Of a stretch of DNA of 6,491 nucleotides, positions 1-5,535 are shown one piece after another. The DNA comes from JBBSIG01 sp038232215. Lineage in GTDB: Bacteria > Actinomycetota > Thermoleophilia > Gaiellales > Gaiellaceae. Below the pieces are notes generated by a model. The model had not been told where the DNA came from and made no database searches. It worked only from the letters and a program-made list of their open reading frames with translations. The stretch's first letter is position 1. Each line of letters begins with the position of its first letter. A program made the position numbers and the translations under genes. Where the stretch lies: the NCBI GenBank assembly GCA_038232215.1, contig JBBSIG010000153.1, positions 1-6,491 of the forward strand. The letters are read 5' to 3'.

Positions 1-1452
1 GTCGAGGCCGAAGTGCTCGACCTCGTCGCCGGCCTCCAAGCGGAGCTGCACACGTCGGTGCTCTTCATCAGCCACAACCTCGGCGTGATCGCCAAGATGT
101 GCGACCGCATCGGCGTCCTCTATGCCGGGCGACTCGTGGAGGAGGGCGCGACGGAGACGGTGCTCCACGACCCGCGACACCCGTACACCGTCGGTTTGCT
201 CCGGTGCGTCCCCCGCGGCGGCGTTCGCAAGGATCACGGCCGGCTGGACACGATCCCCGGCTTCCTGCCGAACCTCGGCGAGGAGTTGCCCGGCTGCGTG
301 TTCACCGCGCGCTGCCCACTCGCCGAGGAGGTGTGTCACGCGGAGGAGCCGCCGCTGATCGAGCTCGGCGGCGGCCATGCGAGCCGGTGCCACTTCCACG
401 AGCGCGCGCAGTCGCTGCCCCGTGTGACGGCGGCGGATCTCGCGCTGCCGGCGGTCGACCGCTCCGCCGATCCGTTGCTGCGCTTCGACGACCTCGGCAA
501 GGTGTTCAAGCAGCAGGGCCACGATGTGCACGCGCTCGTCGGCGTGTCCGGGGCGATCTGGCCGGGGGAGACGCTCGGCCTCGTCGGTGAGTCGGGCAGC
601 GGCAAGACGACGCTCGCGCGCGCGCTGCTCGGGATCGTGCAGCCCACGTCGGGGGCGGTCACGCTCGACGGCAGCGAGCTCGCCGGCACGCTGGGCGGCC
701 GCTCGGCCGACGAGATGCGCTCGTTGCAGATCGTATTCCAGAACCCGGACTCGGCGCTCAACCGCCGTCACCGCGTGGGGCGGATCCTGCGCCGCTCGCT
801 GAAGAAGCTCGCCGGCACCACCGGGGCGGCGGCTGACACCAGGATGCTCGAGTTGATGAGCTCTGTACGCCTCTCCGAGCGGTACGTGAGCGCCCGGCCG
901 GGACAGCTGTCGGGTGGGCTGAAGCAGCGGCTCGCGATCGCGCGGGCCTTCGCCGGCGACCCGAAGCTCGTCGTCTGCGACGAGCCGACCTCGGCCCTCG
1001 ACGTGTCGGTGCAGGCGGCGATCCTGAATCTGCTCGTCGAGCTCCAGGCCCGAGAGGGTGTGTCGTACCTCTTCATCTCGCATGACCTCGGGGTGGTGCG
1101 CTATGTGTCCGACCGCATCGCCGTTCTCTACCTCGGGCGTCTGATGCAGCTCGGGCCGTCGGAGGTCGTCTACTCCGGCGCGCAGCATCCCTACACGGAG
1201 GCGTTGCTGTCGGCGGTGCCGATGATCGACGGGGCGGAGCGGGAGCGGATCAGGCTCGAGGGAGACATTCCGAGCGCCGCCAACCCTCCGTCCGGCTGCG
1301 TCTTCCACACTCGCTGCCCGCGCCGGGTCGGCCCCGTCTGCGACGAGGTCGAGCCGCCGCTCGTCGAAGTCGAGCAGGATCATCTGATGCGCTGCCACAT
1401 TCCGATCGAGGAGCTGCGCCGCCTGCAGGGCGAGGAGCTGGCCCGCGCATGA
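1..1452 (+). CDS. Fused dipeptide/oligopeptide-type ABC transporter ATP-binding protein (5'-partial)
   Basis: This is the cytoplasmic ATPase of a peptide/nickel-family ABC importer, carrying two nucleotide-binding domains in one chain (DppD-DppF or OppD-OppF fusion type). The frame is open to the window edge, so the real start and most of domain 1 lie outside; the GTG at 13 is internal. Domain 1 keeps only its end: the H-switch His (codon 73-75, SHNLGV) and an oligo_HPY tail with four Cys (C-x5-C-x6-C-x17-C). Domain 2 is complete: Walker A GESGSGKTT (586-612), Q-loop VFQNPD, signature LSGGLKQR (907-930), Walker B VVCDEP followed by the SALD D-loop, H-switch His at 1081-1083, and a second oligo_HPY tail with C-x5-C-x7-C-x17-C. 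The signature has Leu where Gln or Glu is usual. The stop overlaps the next start (ATGA), implying co-translation with the dehydrogenase. The permease and binding-protein genes are presumably upstream. The substrate cannot be read from an ATPase; peptides, opines, nickel and sugar oligomers are all known for this family. Confidence 0.95.
   Translation, partial: VEAEVLDLVAGLQAELHTSVLFISHNLGVIAKMCDRIGVLYAGRLVEEGATETVLHDPRHPYTVGLLRCVPRGGVRKDHGRLDTIPGFLPNLGEELPGCVFTARCPLAEEVCHAEEPPLIELGGGHASRCHFHERAQSLPRVTAADLALPAVDRSADPLLRFDDLGKVFKQQGHDVHALVGVSGAIWPGETLGLVGESGSGKTTLARALLGIVQPTSGAVTLDGSELAGTLGGRSADEMRSLQIVFQNPDSALNRRHRVGRILRRSLKKLAGTTGAAADTRMLELMSSVRLSERYVSARPGQLSGGLKQRLAIARAFAGDPKLVVCDEPTSALDVSVQAAILNLLVELQAREGVSYLFISHDLGVVRYVSDRIAVLYLGRLMQLGPSEVVYSGAQHPYTEALLSAVPMIDGAERERIRLEGDIPSAANPPSGCVFHTRCPRRVGPVCDEVEPPLVEVEQDHLMRCHIPIEELRRLQGEELARA
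1432..1437 (+). promoter_or_regulatory. Shine-Dalgarno for the first alcohol dehydrogenase
   Basis: GAGGAG lies 11 bases before the ATG at 1449, inside the end of the ABC ATPase gene. The spacing is slightly long. It supports the ATG that overlaps the ABC stop as the true start. Confidence 0.5.
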
Positions 1453-2579
1453 GGATTGCGGCCGCGGTGCTCGAGCGCACCGCAGCCCCACTGGCGGTGA
1501 CGGAGCTCGAGCTGGCTCCGCCCGGACCGGGCGAGGTGCTCGTGCGCCTGCACGCGAGCGGAGTCTGCCACTCCGACCAGAACGCCATCGACGGCACGGC
1601 GGCGACACGCTGCCCGGCGGTCCTCGGCCACGAGGGGGCAGGGATCGTCGAGGCGATTGGCGCCGGTGTCAGCCGCGTGCGCCCCGGCGACCACGTGGCT
1701 CTCTCCTGGGCGCCCTCCTGCGGGGCGTGCGCGGAGTGCCTGCGCGACCTGCCCCAGCTCTGCTCGACTGCCTGGCCGGCGATGGGCTCGGGCGGCTTGC
1801 TCGACGGCACGACCCGGCTCTCCCGGGACGGCGAGCCCGTCTACCACTACTCGTTCATCTCCTCGTTCGCCGAGGCGACCGTGCTGCCCGAGCGCTCGTG
1901 CGTGCCGATCCCGCGCGACGTGCCCTTCGACGTCGCGGGTCTCGTGGGCTGCGCAGTCACGACCGGTGTCGGCGCCGTCTGGCGCACCGCCGGGGTGCGG
2001 CCGGGCGACCGGGTCGCCGTCGTCGGCTGCGGCGGCGTCGGTCTGAGCGCGGTACTCGGGGCGCTCGCCGCCGGCGCGGGCACGGTGATCGCCGTCGACG
2101 CAAACCCGGCCAAGCTCGACCTGGCGCGCGAGCTGGGAGCGGACGAGGGCGTCGGCTGGTCGGGCTCGGCCGAGGAGACGGCGGCGGCGGTGGCGCAGGC
2201 GAGCGGCGGCGGCGTGGACTACGCGATCGAGGCGACCGGCCGCCCCGAGGCGATGCTCGCCGCGTTCCTGTCCACGCGCCCGCACGGCGCCGCCGTCCTG
2301 ATCGGGATCCCGCGCGCGGACGCGGTGCTGACCCTGCCCGCGCTCTCCATCCCGCGGCTGGAGCGCCGCGTGCTCGGCTCCATCTACGGCTCCTCGCGGC
2401 CGGAGCGCGACTTCGCCCTCACGCTCGACCTCTACCGTCGCGGCCGCCTGCCGCTCGAGCGGCTGATCTCGCATCGCCTGCCGCTCGAGGAGGTGGAGCG
2501 CGCCTTCGAGCTGATGCGCTCCGGTGCCGCTCTGCGAGCGGTGCTCGACCTTACCCCCGCCCGGAGCGCCGCCGCGTGA
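1449..2579 (+). CDS. Zinc-dependent medium-chain alcohol dehydrogenase (ADH1)
   Basis: A 376-residue NAD(P)-dependent oxidoreductase of the zinc medium-chain dehydrogenase family, expected to interconvert an alcohol and an aldehyde or ketone in the cytoplasm. Catalytic zinc ligands are Cys40 (GVCHSD), His61-Glu62 (GHEGAG) and Cys168 (GLVGCAV). All four structural zinc cysteines are present at 91, 94, 97 and 105. The Rossmann motif GCGGVG is at 193-198, and Asp217 at the end of the second strand favours NAD over NADP. The length and the C-x2-C-x2-C-x7-C lobe fit the class III / formaldehyde-dehydrogenase-like or actinobacterial (including NDMA-dependent) branch, but the substrate cannot be assigned. 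The start overlaps the ABC stop by four bases and the stop overlaps the fae-like start, so it sits in a tightly coupled block. It is clearly paralogous to the dehydrogenase at 4340-5497, sharing ELAPP, GVCHSD, VLGHEGAG, VRPGDHVA and GCGGVGL. Family call is secure; specificity is unknown. Confidence 0.95.
   Translation: MRIAAAVLERTAAPLAVTELELAPPGPGEVLVRLHASGVCHSDQNAIDGTAATRCPAVLGHEGAGIVEAIGAGVSRVRPGDHVALSWAPSCGACAECLRDLPQLCSTAWPAMGSGGLLDGTTRLSRDGEPVYHYSFISSFAEATVLPERSCVPIPRDVPFDVAGLVGCAVTTGVGAVWRTAGVRPGDRVAVVGCGGVGLSAVLGALAAGAGTVIAVDANPAKLDLARELGADEGVGWSGSAEETAAAVAQASGGGVDYAIEATGRPEAMLAAFLSTRPHGAAVLIGIPRADAVLTLPALSIPRLERRVLGSIYGSSRPERDFALTLDLYRRGRLPLERLISHRLPLEEVERAFELMRSGAALRAVLDLTPARSAAA
2563..2566 (+). 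promoter_or_regulatory. Shine-Dalgarno that decides the GTG start of the fae-like gene
   Basis: GGAG sits 9 bases upstream of the GTG at 2576, within the last codons of the dehydrogenase gene. The fae-like frame stays open far upstream inside that gene, so this site and the 4-base GTGA overlap are the main reasons for choosing GTG 2576. Confidence 0.5.
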
Positions 2580-3103
2580 CCCCGGACGACCTGGACGGCC
2601 GGCTCGGCGAGGGCTGGGGAGGCTCCGTGCCGAACGGCAGCCACGTGAACGTCGTGCTCGCCCGGCGCGGGAGCGTCACCGCCGCGGCCGCCACGAGCAT
2701 GCTCGCCCACCCCTCGCCCGGCCACACGCCCGTGCTCGTCTGCGTCGGGCCCGAGGAGTCCCGCTACGAGCCCGTCTGGCCGCCGACGCTGATGATGAAC
2801 AAGGCGACCGCGGTGGACGAGCGGCACCAGACGATGACCTGGGGCGCCGCCCAGGTCGGGATCGCCCAGGGCGTCCTCGACGCCGTCGCAGACGGCGTCG
2901 TCGAGCCGACCCAGGACCTGCTCGTTCTCGTGGCGGTGTGGGTCGACCCCCGCGCCGACGACGAGACCGCCGTGCGGCGCGCGAACCGGGAGGCGGTGCG
3001 AAAGGCGATCGCCATGTGCGTCGAGGGGCGCGATCCGGAGGCGGTCGCCCGGCTCGTCGCCGCCCGCGACTCCGTCACGAGCCCGTTCTACGGCGGCTCC
3101 TAG
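2576..3103 (+). CDS. Formaldehyde-activating enzyme (Fae) family protein
   Basis: A 175-residue protein of the Fae family. Characterised Fae condenses formaldehyde with tetrahydromethanopterin to methylene-tetrahydromethanopterin in the cytoplasm. From memory of Methylobacterium Fae, the match runs nearly end to end: the N-terminal strand with the catalytic His (here His23 in NGSHVNVV; His17 in the model protein), the core TLMMNKATAVDERH (71-84; TLMFNKVTINDAR in Fae), the helix GAAQVGIAQGVLDAVADGVV (90-109), the strand LLVLVAVWVD, and the closing Asn-Arg-Glu-Ala helix. Length is close to the usual ~170. It starts at a GTG overlapping the dehydrogenase stop by four bases and ends one base before a perfect hairpin, so it is likely the last gene of its block. 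The surroundings are not a methylotrophy locus: no other methanopterin gene is visible. It could be a genuine Fae or one of the Fae-like paralogues of unknown function that bind another cofactor or carbonyl. Family is confident; activity is inferred. Confidence 0.88.
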   Translation: MTPDDLDGRLGEGWGGSVPNGSHVNVVLARRGSVTAAAATSMLAHPSPGHTPVLVCVGPEESRYEPVWPPTLMMNKATAVDERHQTMTWGAAQVGIAQGVLDAVADGVVEPTQDLLVLVAVWVDPRADDETAVRRANREAVRKAIAMCVEGRDPEAVARLVAARDSVTSPFYGGS

Positions 3104-3130
3104 CATGGGGGAACCTAGGGTTCCCCCATG
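3104..3130 (+). terminator. Perfect 12-bp inverted repeat directly after the fae-like gene
   Basis: The left arm CATGGGGGAACC (3104-3115), the 3-base loop TAG and the right arm GGTTCCCCCATG (3119-3130) pair without mismatch. The left arm begins at the base after the stop codon. There is no T-tract downstream (GACCCCC follows), so it is not a classical intrinsic terminator. It could be a T-less terminator, a 3'-end stabilising hairpin that sets different levels for the upstream and downstream blocks, or a dyad operator for a regulator of the next gene. The structure is seen directly; its role is inferred. Confidence 0.6.
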
Positions 3131-3244
3131 GACCCCCTCCTTCTGCGCCGCTTGCTGACCGGCCGCACCTGGCCTCCCGCCGGGCAGAGCCCGGCTCCGG
3201 CCGCCATCGTCTGCATATCCATCCAGGCCTCGAATGCGTATTAG
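3128..3244 (+). CDS. Possible 38-residue leader ORF overlapping the enolase-family gene
   Basis: An ATG formed by the last three bases of the hairpin opens a 38-codon frame (starting MDPLLLRRLLTG) that ends at TAG 3242-3244, 11 bases inside the enolase-family gene in another frame. Termination there could allow reinitiation at ATG 3234. Against a real gene: no Shine-Dalgarno precedes it, the start would be buried in the stem, and there is no run of one amino acid as in classical attenuator peptides. It is not recognised as any family. An open frame of this length is easily obtained by chance in such G+C-rich DNA. Confidence 0.15.
   Translation: MDPLLLRRLLTGRTWPPAGQSPAPAAIVCISIQASNAY
3179..3195 (+). 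promoter_or_regulatory. Second hairpin in the gap before the enolase-family gene
   Basis: GCCGGGC (3179-3185), loop AGA, and GCCCGGC (3189-3195) form a perfect 7-bp stem about 38 bases before the ATG at 3234. With the first hairpin it gives the leader two stable stems. It has no T-tract. It may fold in the leader RNA or be incidental to high G+C. No convincing -35/-10 pair was found in the gap; the only AT-rich spot is CATATC at 3214-3219. Confidence 0.3.
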
Positions 3245-4343
3245 CGCCGTTGAGACGAGGCGGTACGCTGTGCCGTTCGACCCGCCCTTCCGCGCCGCTT
3301 GGGATCCCGGACCGCGCACGCGCCAGGAGGCGACCCTCGTGCTCGTCCACACCGACGAGGGGCTGACGGGCTATGCGAGCGGCGACGATCTGACCGACCG
3401 CCCCCTCGTCGAGCGCCTGCTCGTGGGCCTCGATCCCCTGCGCACCGAGGTGGTGCGGGAGCTCTGCGAGACCGTCGACCTCCACGGCGGGCGCCCGTGG
3501 ACGGTGGAGGTCGCCGTCTGGGATCTCGTCGGGCGGGCGCTCGACACGCCGTGCTGGCGGCTGCTCGGGGGCCGCTCGGAGCGCCTGCTGGCCTACGCCT
3601 CCTCCGGCGAGCCGGTCGGCGCCGACGAGCGCGTGTCGCGCTGTCTCGCGCTGCGCGACGCCGGCGTGCGAGCGGTCAAGCTGCGCTTCCACAGCGACGA
3701 CTGGCGGAAGGACGTCGAGCTCGTGGAGCGGGTCCGGGACGCGGTCGGCCCGGATCTCGAGCTGCTGGTGGACGCGAACCAGGGCTGGCGCATGCCCGGC
3801 GACCTGGCGCCCCGCTGGGACGTCGCCACGGCCGCGCAGTGCGCCCGCGCGCTCGAGCCGCTCGGCGTCTACTGGCTCGAGGAGCCGCTTCCCGCCGACG
3901 ACGTCGAGGGGTACGCAGCGCTGCGCGGGCTGACGACTCTTCGCCTCGCCGCCGGGGAGATGGTGCGCGGCGCGCACGAGGCGCGGGACCTGATCGTGCG
4001 CGGAGGCGTCGACGTCATCCAGACCGACGTCGTCCTCTCGGGCGGTCTCGGCGGCTGCCGGCGCGTGGCCGCGCTCGCCGCGCTCTGTGGACGCACGTGG
4101 TCGCCGCACACGTGGTCGAACGGGCTCGGGCTCGTCGCCAATCTCCACCTCGCGCTCGCGGTCTCGACCTGTCCCTACGTGGAGGTGCCCTTCGACCCCC
4201 CGGCGTGGTCCGCCGAGCGGCGCGACTGGCTGCTGCCGGAACCGCTCGACATCGCCCCTGACGGGACGATCGCACCGCCGCCCGGGCCCGGGCTCGGGGT
4301 CACGCCCGACCTGGAGGCGCTCGAGCGCCACCGCGTCGGATGA
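3234..4343 (+). CDS. Mandelate racemase/muconate lactonizing-type enzyme (enolase superfamily)
   Basis: A 369-residue enolase-superfamily enzyme, a usual length for the family. These enzymes use Mg2+ to abstract the proton alpha to a carboxylate, giving racemisation, cycloisomerisation or dehydration of acid sugars and related acids. The N-terminal capping domain is residues 1 to ~120 (MRISAVETRRY start, DEGLTGY motif). The barrel carries K149-L-R151 (KxK position), metal ligands Asp180 (VDANQGW), one of Glu216/217 (WLEEPL) and Glu242 (AAGEM). The Asp265 (IQTDV) / His292 (SPHTW) dyad and Glu317 (PYVEVP) follow, placing it in the mandelate racemase subgroup. Spacings 242-265 and 265-292 equal those of mandelate racemase (247-270-297). 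Arg replaces the second Lys of KxK. The start has a typical family N-terminus and only a weak AGG seven bases upstream. The stop overlaps the next dehydrogenase start by four bases. Many uncharacterised family members share this active-site pattern, so the substrate is not assigned. Confidence 0.93.
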   Translation: MRISAVETRRYAVPFDPPFRAAWDPGPRTRQEATLVLVHTDEGLTGYASGDDLTDRPLVERLLVGLDPLRTEVVRELCETVDLHGGRPWTVEVAVWDLVGRALDTPCWRLLGGRSERLLAYASSGEPVGADERVSRCLALRDAGVRAVKLRFHSDDWRKDVELVERVRDAVGPDLELLVDANQGWRMPGDLAPRWDVATAAQCARALEPLGVYWLEEPLPADDVEGYAALRGLTTLRLAAGEMVRGAHEARDLIVRGGVDVIQTDVVLSGGLGGCRRVAALAALCGRTWSPHTWSNGLGLVANLHLALAVSTCPYVEVPFDPPAWSAERRDWLLPEPLDIAPDGTIAPPPGPGLGVTPDLEALERHRVG

Positions 4344-5497
4344 GGGTCCACGCCGCGGTGCTGCACGAGCCGGCGACGCCGGTGGTCGTCGAGGAGGTCG
4401 AGCTGGCTCCGCCGCGCGAGCACGAGGTGCTCGTCCGGGTTGCGGCCGCAGGCGTCTGCCACAGCGACCTGCACCTCGCCGAGGGTGTGCTCGGCCCGGG
4501 CCGCTGGCCCCTCGTGCTCGGCCACGAGGGGGCGGGCGTCGTCGAGGAGATCGGAGCCGGGGTGACGCACGTCCGCCCGGGCGACCATGTCGCGTTCTGC
4601 TTCGTCCCCGCCTGCGGCGCCTGCCGGCAGTGCCTGGCGGGCAGGACGAACCTCTGCGAGCCCGCCGGTCGGCAGTCGCTCGCGGGGACCCTGATGGACG
4701 GCAGCTCCCGGCTCAGCCTCCTGGACGGCACCGTGCTGCAGCACGCGTTGATGACCGCCTGCTTCGCCGAGCGGGCCGTCGTCGCCGCGGCCGGGGCGGT
4801 GCCCCTTCCTGAAGACCTGCCGCTGTGGCAGGCGGCGCTCCTCGGCTGCGGCGTGGTGACGGGGATCGGGGCGGTGCGAAACGCAGCCCGGGTGCGAGGC
4901 GGCGAGTCGGTGTGCGTGATCGGCTGCGGCGGTGTCGGCCTGCACGTGGTCGCGGGCGCGCGCCTCGCCGGGGCAGGCCCCATCGTGGCCGTCGACCGCG
5001 AGCCGGCCCAGCTCGAGCTCGCGCTTCGACGCGGCGCGACCCACGCGGTCGACACGTCTGCCGGCGGCGCGGCGCGAAAGGTGCGCAGGCTCGCCGGCGG
5101 GGGCGTCGACTACGCCTTCGAGGTCGTAGGCCGGCCGGAGACGATCCGGCTCGCCTGGGACGTCCTGCGCCCGGGCGGCACGGCGGTGGTCGTCGGCGTC
5201 GCCCCGAAGGGAGCCGAGGTCTCGCTGCCCGCGATCGAGTTCCTGTCGGAGAAGGCCATCAAGGGCTGCTACTACGGCTCGGCGAACGTGGCGGCGGAGC
5301 TGCCGGAGCTCGTCGGGCTCGTCGCGGCGGGACGGCTCGACCTCGGCGAGGTGGTCTCGCACGTCACCGGACTCGACGGCGTCGAGCAGGCGCTCGAGCG
5401 CCTGCGCCGCGGCGAGGGCGCTCGCACGGTGCTCGTGCTCGACCGTGAGCTCGCCGGCGCGCCGGCTCCCGGAACGACAGACTCCGCCGTCGCCTGA
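4340..5497 (+). CDS. Zinc-dependent medium-chain alcohol dehydrogenase (ADH2)
   Basis: A 385-residue zinc medium-chain dehydrogenase, paralogue of the one at 1449-2579. Catalytic zinc ligands are Cys40 (GVCHSD), His62-Glu63 (GHEGAG) and Cys170 (LLGCGVVTGIGA). Structural zinc cysteines are at 92, 95, 98 and 106. GCGGVG is at 195-200 and Asp219 suggests NAD. The stretch LLGCGVVTGIGAV...VIGCGGVG resembles, from memory, S-(hydroxymethyl)mycothiol dehydrogenase of actinobacteria (formaldehyde detoxification), but the resemblance is shared by the wider class III-like group and is not enough to assign it. The ATG overlaps the enolase-family stop (ATGA). No good Shine-Dalgarno is at the right distance, so translation probably depends on coupling. 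It has a short Ala/Pro-rich C-terminal tail (about the last 15 residues) beyond the folded domain. It probably oxidises or reduces a product made in the same pathway; substrate unknown. Confidence 0.95.
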   Translation: MRVHAAVLHEPATPVVVEEVELAPPREHEVLVRVAAAGVCHSDLHLAEGVLGPGRWPLVLGHEGAGVVEEIGAGVTHVRPGDHVAFCFVPACGACRQCLAGRTNLCEPAGRQSLAGTLMDGSSRLSLLDGTVLQHALMTACFAERAVVAAAGAVPLPEDLPLWQAALLGCGVVTGIGAVRNAARVRGGESVCVIGCGGVGLHVVAGARLAGAGPIVAVDREPAQLELALRRGATHAVDTSAGGAARKVRRLAGGGVDYAFEVVGRPETIRLAWDVLRPGGTAVVVGVAPKGAEVSLPAIEFLSEKAIKGCYYGSANVAAELPELVGLVAAGRLDLGEVVSHVTGLDGVEQALERLRRGEGARTVLVLDRELAGAPAPGTTDSAVA

Positions 5498-5512
5498 CGG
5501 CGAAGCCGCCGT
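5486..5512. terminator. Overlapping alternative hairpins between convergent genes
   Basis: Two stems share bases: GCCGTC/GACGGC with loop GCCT (5486-5501), spanning the dehydrogenase stop, and ACGGCG/CGCCGT with loop AAGC (5497-5512). Only one can form at a time. They lie in the 38-base space between two converging genes, where a bidirectional terminator would be expected. The stems are only 6 bp and lack a T-tract, so a functional claim is weak. Confidence 0.3.
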
Positions 5513-5535
5513 TCTGCAACGCGCGACGCGGAGGC

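Noticed and set aside
1380..2474. 364-codon minus-strand open frame
   Set aside because: Antisense of the first dehydrogenase with biased, motif-free composition.
1727..2575. Upstream extension of the fae-like reading frame
   Set aside because: The frame is open far into the dehydrogenase gene, but the extension is Arg-rich shadow sequence. Fae similarity begins near the GTG at 2576, which has a Shine-Dalgarno and a 4-base overlap with the preceding stop.
3131..3233. Promoter for the enolase-family gene
   Set aside because: TTGCTG at 3152 and CATATC at 3214 resemble single boxes but are not spaced as a pair. No supported promoter could be called.
3075..4331. 418-codon minus-strand open frame
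   Set aside because: Antisense of the enolase-superfamily gene, whose active-site residues are all present on the plus strand. The translated product has no recognisable motif.
4340..5497. Naming ADH2 as S-(hydroxymethyl)mycothiol dehydrogenase
   Set aside because: The resemblance around the catalytic Cys170 and the Rossmann motif is shared by the broader class III-like dehydrogenases, so it does not identify the substrate.
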